Source: Patiria miniata (Eukaryota > Echinodermata > Asteroidea > Valvatida > Asterinidae). Taken from it: a DNA stretch of 64,000 nt. The notes beneath the pieces are model-generated. The model searched no databases. It had not been told where the DNA came from and worked only from the letters and a program-made list of their open reading frames with translations. Where the stretch lies: assembly GCF_015706575.1 (NCBI RefSeq), contig NW_024037060.1:1447983-1511982 (forward strand). The letters run 5' to 3'. Both the position numbers and the translations under genes were made by a program. Below, in pieces: positions 35,267 to 48,880 of the stretch. Positions within the stretch are counted from its first letter, which is position 1. Each line of letters starts with the position of its first letter.

Positions 35267-36419
35267 AGGTGAGGGAGGTCCGAAATGTTCATGTTTTACC
35301 ATTTAGAAGCCAAGATATTACACAATACTAAAACCAAGTAAAGTGTGATCCGTTTGTAATGAAATCATCGCCTGACACAGTGGTGGACTTGTGGATTATC
35401 CTCGCACCACCCAAGGGAATAGGTTTTTTCGAGGAAATAAGATCGTGATATTATAGAGCTGTGGCTTGGGGGCTATGAGGCTGATGAGACGGTCCTGCCT
35501 CCCCATTGGACAATTCCTGCGTGGTTCCCTGCGTGACCGATGATTACACACACGAATATTCAACTTGACAGGGAGCTGTAAGGCCTACGTGTTGGTGTCA
35601 CGTCATCATCGTGGGAGCGAGCACGTCTCCATGCATCGCTCATCCACTCACCTGTAATGTGTATTTATTCGCTTCTCTGCCACCTCACCGAGAGAGAGTG
35701 AGAGATACACACGGGCAAGGGAAAAAAGCGGTCGGTAAGTCGTACGACACGACCAAGTTAATGGATAGAGTGGAGATGACAGCACCGAGTAGCTACGACA
35801 TGATGACGGTGTGAGGCAAGTCCACAGGGAGAGGAAACAACGCCACTATATCACGTCACTGGATTGGCGGTGTGTGTAGATGCAAGCACATCCGCTGTCT
35901 CTGTAGCCACGGGCGAATCGACCACGCAACATTATCATTTTATGGGTTGCGGCTTGCTCGGCTCGCCGCGTGCTCCAGCCTCAGACCGTATAAACTCCGA
36001 TCCATCAGTACCGATGCTAACGAGTCTTTTCCCCTGGAAGATATAGGAAGACTATAGACCGTGCTGCTGGCCCATCGTGCTACATCCCACTCCCATCACG
36101 GCAACGGATAACACTATGCTTTGGGCTCGTCCGTCATCGGGTCGCCGCTAGCCAGCGCTGTTCTGATTATAATCCGCATTTTTTTTCGATATTAAAATAT
36201 GTTTTTCGCGTGAGGAACAAGTTAGAGTGTGCATCCACAGGTTGGTTGTTTCAGGAAAATACATGGGATCAGTGTAGGAACACCTATCGTCATTGTTGAT
36301 ATGGTAAGGTTTTAGGCTGCTTTGGTGAGCGGTTATCGGATTCTGTGTGATACTTTTTTCCCCTTCAAAAGAAACGATCTGTCTTCTGTCAAAATATTTC
36401 AGGCACACGCTGAATTTTG

Positions 36420-37460
36420 ATGAGCGCATACCGTTGTCTCGACGTGCCCGTTCATTTTCTGCGCACCGCGTGGACAGGATTACTCTGGCTGGTCTATGGT
36501 ACCGAGGAAGAAGACGAGGAAGAAACAGTGAACAGCATGTCTGCTACGTCGCCGACACCCAAGCAGGTCGAAGTCTGGCTCCAGGAGAACCAGGAGTGGT
36601 TCGAGGACTATTTTCTGAAGAACGGTTCCAAGAAGTTGGTCCAGCGGTGGATCGAGTCCCACAAGGGGGAGATGATCGGATCGGGGCCCAATAACTTCGG
36701 ATTGAAGCCGGCCCTGTCGCCCTCCACGCAGCGGCGGGTCACTTACGCACAGCTCAGCAACAGCAAAAGCCGCACCAACTCTCAGAGCGACGAGAAGACG
36801 GATAATAACAACGAGGAGGCGAATCCCATCAGGCCTCGGTCCGGCTCCAGACAATACCTGAGACAGGACTTCGCCAAGGCCAGGTCGAGGACGTTATTTA
36901 ATACCTGGGCCTCTCCTTCTCCGGCTTGCACAGATAACGACGATCCGGACCAGGACTCAGGACCAACCTCACCCAGGGATCCAAGCAACTGCAGACGGGG
37001 TCAGCTGAGACGGGCTTCCACGGTCCCGCCCGAGAGACACTCCATCAGTATGCTCAGCCTGCTGCTTGAGCCAAAGGTGCGGCTCCCTCACCGGACCAGC
37101 ATCACAAACGAGGCCAAGCTAGAGCTGCGCTCCACCGACGAGAGGCAGTTCTTCCTGGCCTTGGTCAAGGACATCTCCCAGGACCTGAACCTGGACAGCC
37201 TTCGCGAGAAGATCAGCACCAACGTCGGCATCTTGGTCAACAGCGAGCGGACTTCCCTGTTCCTCCTGGAAGGACCGAAAGGCAGGGAGATGCTGGTCAG
37301 CAAGCCCCACAGGTTCGCCTCAGAGATTCGGGAGAGTAATAATGGGAGTAAAGGAATCTCCCAGTGGCAGGAGAGAGGAGTTATGCTGTCCCCAGGGGAG
37401 GGGTTTGTGGGACGAGTGGCAGAGACTGGACAGACACTAAGGATCGAGTCGCCTGGAGAG
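36420..37460 (+). CDS. PDE11A: PDE11A coding exon 1 (start, regulatory tail, first part of GAF-A)
   Basis: Two in-frame starts exist. ATG 36420 gives MSAYRCLDVPVHFLRTAWTG plus an acidic EEEDEEE patch. ATG 36537 (Met40) gives MSATSPTPKQVEVWLQ, has the better Kozak context and lines up with the human PDE11A N terminus, so it is the likelier start. A CAG acceptor-like site at 36399-36401 suggests a spliced 5' UTR. The tail is Ser/Arg-rich and holds RRAST (Ser200 from the first ATG), a cAMP/cGMP-kinase consensus at the place of the human RKASS site. GAF-A begins near residue 241. The donor GAG/GTAAGC is at 37460/37461, phase 0. Confidence 0.92.
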
Positions 37461-40400
37461 GTAAGCAGACCTGATGAGATTCTAATTCTCTAAGACAAGA
37501 AGACAATTATATCCAACCTTTCCATACTGAAATAGATCATGGGAATTTAAGTTTCAAAGACAAAGAGACAAACACCTAAATTATAAGTGCAGCGTTAACG
37601 ATTTTTGAATCAAAGATTCCTTAATGAATGATTCAGTAAAACAGAGTGAATTTGTATAACAATTAGCATTAAAACGGAATGCGAAAAGTAAATGTAAGCG
37701 TATTAGCTTAAGACTGTCGTTTTTTTAATTAACGTGTTAAACATTTCATGTTAACACGAAACACCCAACACCACATGGCACAAATTCTGATTTGTATTTA
37801 ACCTTCAGCAAAACCAAATTAATTATGCTCATTTAATTCACCTCGACCATCTGTTGCGAACGTGGAGTCAGTGTTAATTCGAATGTAATCCCCTATGCTA
37901 ATTTATATAATTTGCCATCAAAGGGTTCTCGCCGTCGGCGAACTGACATATTGCGTTTCAAAGGGTCTCCCAGAAGCCCCCTCCCTCTTTTAATTTTTTT
38001 GGGGGGAAGAAAAATCTCTCAATTTTAGAGACTCCCACACACTTTTGACGAAGTGGCGTCTTTTATATTCAATCATAAAACAAATTCGTAAAAAATTACT
38101 ATTCTTTGTCACCAAGAACTGACTGGATAGAAAAATCGATACAGGGATAATGCAATGATCGTTTTAGCTTTTAACGATAGATTTTCATACATCGCAGATG
38201 TTCCAGTAAATAATCATAGCTGAATATTTGTTCCAGCAAAATCTGACTTCTTTTTTGTTTTTTATCAACACTTCACCTCTAATTTGACTGGCTGCTTATT
38301 GACAATTCGTATTTTGAGATAAATGGACTTAATTATGCGCTGAAATGCTTATAGGCTGGTTCCGCACACACCGGTATGCATGGTTATTGCTTATGGCTAC
38401 TAATTATAATTGGTATAATGGCAATGACGAGACTGCAACTTTACCCGTTTCTTAGCTACGAAAGGTCGATTCTAAGTACTTTCACCATTACTGGCCACCT
38501 AATGGGGAAAAAAATCAGATTTTGTTACATTATTTTTATCGTCTCACTACCGGGTAACCAATCCCACGGAGCCCGGTCCTATAACAAAACCGGACGCGTT
38601 GCCCGGTTCGTCGGAGTCTCCACAGCGGGCATTTTTTTTTGCTGCAGATTTTTTTGGTTTGTGTGAAATATGTTGCTTGGTCCGGGCAATCCGCGGTTTA
38701 CATTAAAGGTAACGTAGAATCACTTCCTTTTTTGCGCATTTTGTTTTCGTTTCAAGCAAAATAATTGCAATGGCACAAAATGTTTAGTACTAGATAGAGT
38801 CCCAAAACTACAACCTGTTGAAGTTTCAGCTCAATGGATACTTCAATGTATACATGTTTTAAGTAAAAAGAGAAACAATGTGCGCCATTTTGGGGGTCTC
38901 GTAAACGGATTCCGTAGATGACGCGAGCACCCTATATTTGAAACCACCTTCGATTTTAGTTTTCTTCCACAAACGATAACGATACCCGTTTCAGGCTATT
39001 TGATGTCAGTACTACCATCACTTTGTGCAAGGTTTCTGTCATTAAATCGGTAGATACTTTTTTCCGGGTAATTGCAAATGATCCTACATGGCTTTAATTA
39101 CACGGCTGCCGGGCATCATCATTCTCCTATCTCCCCTGATTACTTCCAACGACATGATGAGAGATGCTCAGCTTTAATCAAGGCCGTCTATCGCAGAATA
39201 ACCTTAATTACAAGAAATTGCTCCCCTGAAAGAATTGCCGTTAAAGACGAAAGAAAACCGGGCATGCGCCTGAAGGAGTGAATGTTAATATAAACTGACC
39301 CGCGGTCGGATATTGATTATTTTGGACAGATGTGAAACAATGAAATGAAAACTTGACACTTTTTTGTTCCGTCGATCGAATGAAGGAACCTTGAAAATAA
39401 CTCAATCCACAGGTAAAGGAAAGCTTTCATTTGAGAACATCTTATTCAAATTTGGGGCCTTTGATGTCATGTTGACGCAGGTATTGAGATTCCTTATTTT
39501 TTTCTCCCAAGAGTGAATATTCACTGTATTCGAGTGAAAAATCCCTCCACCTCACTCAAACTAAGGACAAGACTTTTTAGGGGGAAATTCATTCAGTCGA
39601 ATATAGCTCGAGTTTTCACTCGAGACTCGACTGAAGTTATCCTTTTTCAATCTAAAATTAGAGTGATTTTAACTCTTACTCGTCTGGTCCCGAGTTTCAT
39701 TCTTTGGAAATCGAGATATAAGTTTTAATAAGTTCACTGACAACTTTTGGTCAAAACAAAAATTCTAACTTATTTGCAATGCGCGAGACAGCTTAGCCGT
39801 AGGCATATTCATTATAATTGAAAAATCACTGAAGGCAAGACAGTGTATACCGGTATCTTATTTTGAGCCACGAGCGAAACCTATGCAATACCTCGACCCG
39901 TTTGACCGCTCCGCTGTTCAGGATGGAAAGACGCAAACTCGATCAATTTTAATTTTCAAAGCCGAGGTGCAATGTCCGTCCGGCATGATCTATGGATTTT
40001 TTCCAGGAGAGCAATTCCACTTTGGGAGAGACAGTCCCTGCAATGTCTGCGAAAATTAATCCAACGTCGCCAGAGTTATAACATAACTGGCCAGTGCGAA
40101 TGAGTTGTAGTCGTCAATGCTTCACCTTGTAACATCAGCTGTAACGTAACTCGCACCATAATTGAAAGACACGAAGTCCATAATTGTTACCGTGCATGCC
40201 TGAGAAAAGGAACAAAGGCAAAAAGTGACCAAGAAAAAACGAATCAACTAATTTCGTTAAAGCTACACTACAAAAGCAGGAAATGTAATCCTTTTAACGT
40301 TTTTTTTTGTGTTTTTGGATACTTGATTAAATCTGTCGACCAATTTGTTGTTAATTATACAATTTTGTGCGCCATTTTGTATGGGCAACATGAGCACGGA

Positions 40401-43400
40401 ACTAAATTATTTTGTTGTTTGCAACAGGTTTGGCCATTTTATGTATGGGCTGGGCACTCAGGAAAGAGGCATCCATTGAAGTTGTTGTCTGCTTTGATTC
40501 AGTTGAATAATATTTTATGATTTAAAACAAATGTCATTTTTTTTAAAGAATGTATGCGTGGATAACAAAATAAAAAAATAAAATGTTTGTGACAACGTAT
40601 GGAAACAGTGGACCATTTTTATTTTTTTTAAATATTTTTTTTTTTTTTGGGATCAATTCTCATAAAATATTAGTGCGGAAAATAGGTCAACACGCAGAAA
40701 ATAGGCCAATACGAGATCTAATTTGAAAATAAATATCAATTTTCCTTTAAACTTTTTAACAAAAAGAGGAACCTTTCTTCTAAATTCTTGAAGTAGGCCT
40801 AGACCGGCCACCAGGCGCAGGAGAACGAATGTGATTGGTCAGCTTGAAACCCGATTCTGGTGGCTCCTCCAGTTTCAGGGTCATAGTTTAGATGTAAATG
40901 CAATCCAAAAGAAAAGGATTTTCTCCAAAGCTTTCTCCATTCTGATGATCTTTAAACATGATTCGAAAAATAATCAGATTTCAAATCACCTATTTAACAA
41001 TGTGTGAAAACATATGGCCCCCCCTCACCGGCCCCGATATCTGCCCATGTTTGTGATTATACAAACCCAATCAACTAAACACAATCGACCCTACAAAAGC
41101 AATATGAGCATTTTGCATAATCGACTGCTCCTCACTTCGGAATAAACGAATTGTGTTGCTGACCCGAGACTGTAGATTGAATCATTCATGCATTGCTGGA
41201 TTTGGATTACTTGGCATTGTATGAGGATATATTTATTAATTAAAGTCGAGTATTTCCTGATGCGTATCACAGAGGAGCGAAATTCTTTCCTCAGTGAGGG
41301 CGCTCTGTGCAAAGTGTCTGTATTGTAGAAACCCCGGACCTGCTGTCTACAACATCCGGGCTTTTTCATTCATTGCGCCATGCACGGTTAAGTGTTTGAA
41401 AAGCTTCAACATTGATACCTTGTATCAAATTATGACGTTTTACTAAATATAGATATATTTTGCGTCGCTCCCGATGACTGAATACAAATTGCCCATGTAT
41501 TGGATTTACTCTTAATAAAAACTTCTAATTTTTTAAAAATCAGGTGGAGATACAACCAAAGCATTTAGCTCAAATAATGTTGAAGGAACTTTGGAAGAAA
41601 GTTTGTCTTATGTTTTTAACATAGCAGAAACCTTTCCTAAAGCGATCAATTGATATTTCAATATTGGAACCTTTTTGTTTTGTTTTTAACGTTAAGTACA
41701 ATTTGTCACATCGACGAAAGGAACGGTGTATTAAAACACACTATTTTTTTTCTGAGCTGCACGGGCAACCTCAACGGCAGGTTGCATTGTGTGTATTTCT
41801 CGTCTTGGTAGATTTTACCATCGGTATAAATGGAAGCCCTTTTTCGGTGTACCAGTGACAAATGCAAATGTACTCAATGCTTGACGACAAAAGGTTATAT
41901 AGATTTTTATCTGAAACCCAAGGTCCGATTTTTCTGAATTCAGCGAGGCCTTTCAAACGAGACCTATCCACAAACACGTGGTAAATTTCGTGCCTGGGGT
42001 TAATCAGGTTTAGTAAAAGGTCAATCTGCTTAAAAAGCATTTTAGTAACAACTGGGCATTTTTATGAGTAGTTTTGTCAGATCAAACTCGGGTCATGAGT
42101 GGACTGACACTTAAGGAAGAAATGGAATTTAATTTATTGCGCCTCGTCTCGAGGGGATGGCCTGGACAACAACACCTTGGAGCACTGATAAAAAGACATG
42201 ATTGCCGAACTATGATTTGATTAAGGATTTTATTTAGTGTTTCGGTCTAAAGTGAGCGAACTTTAACCTTAGAAAAATGGCAGGAACTGGAAAAGCGTAC
42301 AAAATGCAGCTAACTGACAAATAGACATCCTACTTAATTAATTTTGTTACAGCTCTGGGTTTTTTTTTGGGGGGGGGGGGCGGGTGGGCGGGGGCATGTG
42401 AAGATATTTTTAGCTTCTCAAAGGTCGAGCCTGGCCGATAAGTTTGAGCAGGAGAAAAGATTCCTCAAGACCATCGGCTTTACTTGGGGGGGGGGGGGGG
42501 GGGGAATGGGGCACGCCTCCCCCACCCTCACTCGAAGCCCTTCCCCTTGTGCCCCCACCAATTAAAATTTGTGTCAGGCAAAATGAGCCATTTATTGTTA
42601 AAAACTAATTAATTGCCCCTTCCAGAAAATGAGGCCCCCTAAGTGCCCCCCCCCCCCCCCCCCCCCCCCCGCAAATTGGACTCCAGTGTAATACGCCACT
42701 GGACTGCGCAAGACATCTTGAACTTAGCTCACGCCGCGTGATTCTGCGTTCTGAGAAAAGAATAAATAAAACGACAGGTGACGGATGTGAGAAACTCATT
42801 ATGCGAGAACAAAATACCGCGCCGCTTCATCGCGCTATCAAAGGACACAAATAAACAAGATAGCTTGCTTTGTCGGAAGAAACTCATAATTCCCTGCAAA
42901 TCATGTGATTTACGGCATAATAATGACCAGTGGAGAGTGGGAACGAAGGGGCACTTTCCGCCGAGGTTCCTCTGCGTGCTCGTGCTCGGATGAGTGCTGT
43001 CTCCCCGTCTGCTGTCTGTCAGCCCCTTGGGCCCGGCCGATAAATGTTTGATGTCTTCTGATGCACTTCTAGATTGTGATTTACTTGGTTTTTGAAGGCG
43101 TTTCTGGATATATACTGGTTTTTTTCTTCTCTCCCCTTTCAACAGGAGAGAGCTTGTGAATTCTTGAAAAGGTTATACGGTGAACGACGCGCACGTCTGT
43201 CTGACAATACGGGGTTGACGGATCAAAACATTTGTTATTTTGTTATCATATCAGGAAACGGATCAAGGTATTAATATTTCGCTTTCGAGATGGCACGATG
43301 TTTTATGCATGTCTGCTCTCCCATGTTATTATACGTCGACAGGTGGCCGGACAAAATAAACAAGTCTATATTATCTTGGATGAAACATATCTTCCCTCGG

Positions 43401-46400
43401 TAAAATTATAATACTCTTATTATTGTCCTGACTGAAGACCAAATTAAGTATTATAAATAGGCACAACATTTAAAAACATATAAAATCATTTTTTATCATG
43501 AATTTTGTTCGTTTCCAATAAAAACACCGCTCAAATCCAAATGTTCAAAACTTAACCTGTTGAACTTTCAGGTCAGTGAATATTACAATTTTCGAGAGAC
43601 AAAAAAAAAAGCACAACCTTTTGATCACGCAACACGATTTCGTCTATTGACCGCTTGCAGACGCGTTCGATAATCGACGCGCGAAGGCGCGCGACGCCAT
43701 GTTGTGGGACAGGCGTATATCAATTCACGCACATTTTGTCCCATAACATGGCGTCGCTCACCTTAGCGCGTCAATTATCGAACGCGTCTGCAAGCGGTCT
43801 ATAGCACTCTTTATTTCCAAAAATCAGTCAGTTGACTGATCCTTGGAAATCATCTGCATTTTTAATTTCTTCTTAATGACAGCAAGCCATACGGAACTTC
43901 ATGGGGTGTTTAGCACCAATACAAACTTTAATCCAAGTATGTTTTTTGATAACAATTCGGTAGGTTACTTTTGGGATAAATGCAAATGATCCTATAGTAC
44001 GTATTTCGTTTCATCGTGGATTCACAGAGTGTCAAAGCAATATGGCTATACATACAAAGGCTTTGATAAAACAAGCTAAATATGAAATTGCCAAACAATA
44101 TATCGCAAGTTGCGCTGAGAACTCACTTGTTCGTCAAGAAGATGTTTATCCTGTTAGAAATTGTGAATCAAATTAGGTTTTGCCCTTCAGAGAAATTGTG
44201 TTTTATAAGTTATATGAACTGCATCTGAAGCTGGCATCACAACTCATAATTCACAGCTAAAGGTCCATAGGATCATTTGCTTTTTTTGCGTTTTGAGCAA
44301 CGAAATATTATTGCTCAAATTTAAAAAGGTACATAACATTACAACTATAACTTGTTGAAGTTTCAGCTCAGTGGATAATTTAGTCTGCATGTACGTTTTG
44401 AAAACACTCTGCAGAGAAAACGTATGTACAAGTTTTGGTATCTCGTCAATGGATTCCGTTGCCCGCACGTAGACACAACACAAATGTGCTCGCAGGCACA
44501 CTTTCTTGAACACCTTCATGTTTTCTTCCGAATGAATAATTCACAGGGTACCATGTTCTATATATTCACAAGGTTTTTCTCGTTAAATCGTTTCCCGGTA
44601 ATTGCATGCAAGTGTCCTTCGTAAATTAGTATGATTTTAATTCTGGCCGCATTGTTTTAGCAATGTTTTAACCATATTTAATATCAATCTCAAGAATCGT
44701 GAATCTTAATACCATAATTTTATAGAAAAAGGTAATCCACAACTAAAGTTGGTTTTATCGGTGCTAAATGGCGGTCAGCCGACACAATGTCGGCATTTTA
44801 CCAACATTTTACCGGAACCAGCATTTGAAGCATGACCAAAGCTTGACCAAAGACCATCGCATGCACTCATGAGTGTTCGCAATGCTTCTCCCGATACTTC
44901 CTCGTGTCGACACTGAGGAAATCCAATACCAATGAAAGGAGGGACGGGTAGACTTTGAAATCGTCACATCACTCGTCGATCAATTACGGAGGCAGCGCGC
45001 AAAACCTGAAAGAAAGAGCGGGTAGGAGAAAAAAAATGGTTGTATCCGCTTACAGTATATCTCGGACGTTGTCGGACATTAAAGGACTCATTCGATGGAT
45101 TTTTCTTAGGAACACATTTTGTGCAACCATCTACTCCTCTTAAATGTGTGAAAACTATTTGACATCCCTTTTTTGGTTAACTTTATTGATAAGTGTATGT
45201 CTTGAAACATTTACAATTTTCCATGCTTTTCCGGACAACTGAGGGCGTTGTTGCTGTGATGTCATTTCAGGAACACATGCACAGTTCTCTGTTCATATTG
45301 TGAATCAAACTTTTGCTAATTTTGAGAAAAGTTTGCTTACTGCCAAGTATACTGACACAACAACAACGAATCACCACAGAAAAAAATACGACAGCAAAAT
45401 ATCCAAAATTCTAGCAACTTTTTGTGCTGAAAAAGCGTTGAGGTTTCTGTCAGGAATGACATCACAGTTTTGCTCATGAATATGGAAATTTCTTAGCATA
45501 AAAACCAAAAAACGCACCAAAAATACCCTTGAAAATGGCAAAACGAAAATTGAAAATAAGGTTAGATGGGACACAAAAGGTGCATTTTCAAGGAATGCAT
45601 TAATAAAATTACATTGCATGGCCCTTTAAAAAAATGCGGTGAAGTTTATTTGATCGCGCGAATCTATCGCGTAACGACTTTCATGCATGTAGAAAAAACC
45701 CCATAATGGAAAGGTTTGCCTCATCCAGAACCCGTGCAATGAGGCTTCGAAGCGTGGCCGGTTTTTGATGAACGACAGAGGACTCCCCAAAAAGGGAACA
45801 AGATAATTAACTTGGCTGCCTCCTCTTCAGTCGAGACGGTGACTTAAGACTGTGGAGACAGAGAGGCACGGACTTGAGAGGGAAGGGGCGGCGCGGGGGC
45901 AAAGGAATCAGAATTCATTTTCAACTTCATCAATTGAGAGTCGGAGTCTTATTGTCAAAGACTATAGTTCCTCTCTGTCTCTCTAATGTTTTGGCCGAGA
46001 CACTTCGTTTTATCTGGCAGGGCGTGCATTTTAAAGTGCATTTTAAAACATAAATATGGGATGCGTGAAAAATGACCTCGATTAAGCGCAGCAAATCTAA
46101 TGTAAATAGCGTATCCCTTTCTACATGACCATGGAAAATAAGACGAGTAATATCCCATATATTTTGAAGTGAAGTAACAGCGTGTATGTTACGATTGAAT
46201 ATCAGTAAAAAATAATCTAGGAAATTACAGGAAGTAAAAGGTGGGAATCAAATTCGCGGACATGAGATTTTTCAGACTTTTTGAATCTGTGAGAAAGCAT
46301 TATCAGTATAGAAAAAAATGCATCTTTCAGACATTTCATCCAATTTTCAGACTTTTTAAACGGACAATAACATAACTGAATTTGTGAAAAAGTCATTCTA

Positions 46401-48828
46401 AGACCAAATGATGGCCGATTTTCTTCGCTCGATTTCTTATTAAGAAGTTGTTTGCACTTAAATTTGATTGCGCAGGCGCAAGACATTCCAGAATCAAATT
46501 GGCTTAATTAATATCCTTGACCCAACTGGTGTGCAATTACCGTCGCAAACTCTTCAAAGTGCGCCCTCATGGGAGCTCCTTTTGCGCCTCGGTCCCTTTT
46601 CAAAATAATTACTTTTGCAGGAGTTGTTGTTCTTTTTTTTGTAAAAGAGGTTTTGCTTCTGAAACATCTCTTGAGTGCGAATGATCAACAAAAATAAACC
46701 TCGGGAAAACAACCTAGACTTGCTAGATACTCTCTGATGTCCAAAGAGTAACATTTAATTTTATTCGAGTGGACGTGACAATTTACCCCCATCGACTGAA
46801 ACTATACGTTTTATTCATTCAATCGAATATATCGGGTTTTTACTTGAGTTTCCACTAGATTGATAATTTTTGGGCAGTGTATTTCAATCTAAAATTAGAG
46901 TTATTTTCATTTTTCTGGTTCCTAGATTTACTCTTTGGAATTTAGAGAGTACAATTCTACGATGATCCACACGTTCGTTATGATGCAGAAACCTAGAGCA
47001 ACGCCCCAAAGTAAATCGAACCGTAAATGTCCACTCTTCAAGTCGTCCAATAACATACTTTATGCAACAGATACCCTGGGCAAGACATTAGCAATGCCTT
47101 AGCCGTTGGGTGTGTTACATGTTAACCCCACCAAGTCGGAACAGGCATTCAGCAGAATCTCGCAACCTTCAAATGTCAAGTTCATACCCCGTCCTATGAT
47201 TACCCTACCCTCGCCCCCTCTTCCTTTTGTTTCACCCGCAGTTGTTTATCTCACCTTCAACAACTGCCCGGGTGAAGAAATGTATCCTTGAAGTTGTGGC
47301 ATCTTTTTCTCGAAAATGAAAATGTCAAGCCTGACAAGTTGATGGCTGTCGAGGGGCGAGGGCAGGGGAAAGGAGACCGAATAACTTGATGCTGCTCGCG
47401 CGGTGGTGAAGTGCCCGCAATATTGGCCCTATCGAGTCACCTCGTAAATTTGAAGGAGAAAAAAGACTCATGCCATTACAACAAGTGGCCCAATATTACA
47501 TTCTGATGTGGAATCAAAGACGATGATTACAATGTGCGTGGCAATTGCGACAGACCAGGGTAAAGTGGACATATTTACGGCTCGAAAAGGAGGGGTTTAT
47601 TCTTCATAAAATTTGGCAATAATTCGGAATTAATTTGTAAACAATTTGGAAATGGTTGCAAGTCGGGGGAGTCATCTATAACTGATGATTGTTTTTAAAG
47701 GGAGGGTACTGTTGGGAAAAAAAATGCTTTTCTCGATGTCAATAATGAGTTACCGTTTGGCTTTGTTTTAATTTATTTTTTGTTGAATGAAAAGGTTCGT
47801 CGCTTGTAACCATATGTTTTCGTTCATCTTAATTCATTTTGTTTAAATGAAATGTGTTTTGTTCCAAAGGTTTACATTATTCATTGGATAGCGATTCCGT
47901 CACGCAACATGTTTGCAGGCATGAATAAAAATCGAAATTTGCCAAATGAAAAACTGCAAAACAGCGCATTGGGACGTTGTGTAAAATGCGCTTTATAAGC
48001 ACCGTTTATTATTATTATTACTCCTCTGTGCTTACGCTTAAAAAAATGGGGGCCTACCCGGTATTGTATACTATATACGGAAGGAGCTTCCTTTAAACCA
48101 TTATCAAAATTGAATTGGTGAAAGTTCACATTAATTTGATGTTGAAGAAAAATACATCATTAAAGGTAAAGTCCAAAGACGGATTCTAGGGGAGATGTAT
48201 GGGGTGGCCTTCATCATCCCACCCAACCCCACCCAAACCCCCACCTTCCCGACTGTCAATTTTCGCTTTTCTTTTCCTGAATAACGTCATCACTCAATAT
48301 TGCAAATTTTGATTGATTGCTTCAGACCTTTTGGTTTTTTTATGCGTTGACTGCAACGCCTAATCCAATCCCCCCCCCCCCCGACAAATTTTGGACTTCA
48401 ACAATCCAACCACGAAAAATGGAAAATCCTGAATCGATCCGCCACGGATCATGCCAAGTGCGCCGTGTAAATTCAATTTTACCGTAGGGTCTAATAAGGG
48501 CCTTGAGGGTCTGCTTTTCAGGTACTGAAAAAGTAACCTGTTTCTCCAACAGGTGCCCAAAGACGTCGAGACGCTGATTGGTCTACAAGTTCGGTCCGTG
48601 TTGTGTCTGCCAATCAGGAACAGCGATGATGACATCATCGGTGTGTGTCAGGTCACCAACAAGGTCTCGGGGTCAAGGTTCACCGAGCACGATGAAAAGG
48701 TGAGACGGTGTTGCAGCTGCAGCGCGAGTTTTAATTTTGTTCATGCGGCAAAAATCTACCATGAATCCATGATTCATCATGTTTTAGTAAACTACTGTAT
48801 GTCTGGCTTTGTTATAAACAATCTGAAT

Positions 48829-48880
<52 letters not shown>

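Larger units (their letters stand above)
27122..36419. other. Region between the divergent genes SPMIP4 and PDE11A
   Basis: It starts with the SPMIP4 promoter and two X-boxes, then the AGTC satellite (28622-28945). A long AT-rich part contains a 10-bp-armed stem-loop (32665-32729), an isolated B-box-like GGTTCAAACCC (32811) and the TTAA element at 34904-35266. From about 35,580 to 36,160 the DNA is GC-richer and probably holds PDE11A promoter or untranslated exon sequence; no clear TATA box is seen there. Confidence 0.5.
37461..48552. other. PDE11A intron 1
   Basis: An 11.1 kb intron with no recognised exon. It is full of repeats: TTAA-family copies B, C and D, a nested palindrome, a related pair at 39505-39725 and 46755-46950, poly-G/poly-C runs (19 G at 42486; 25 C at 42646-42670), and a hAT-like fragment ending about 110 bp before exon 2. 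A perfect NRF1-type site TGCGCAGGCGCA is at 46469-46480. Confidence 0.6.
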
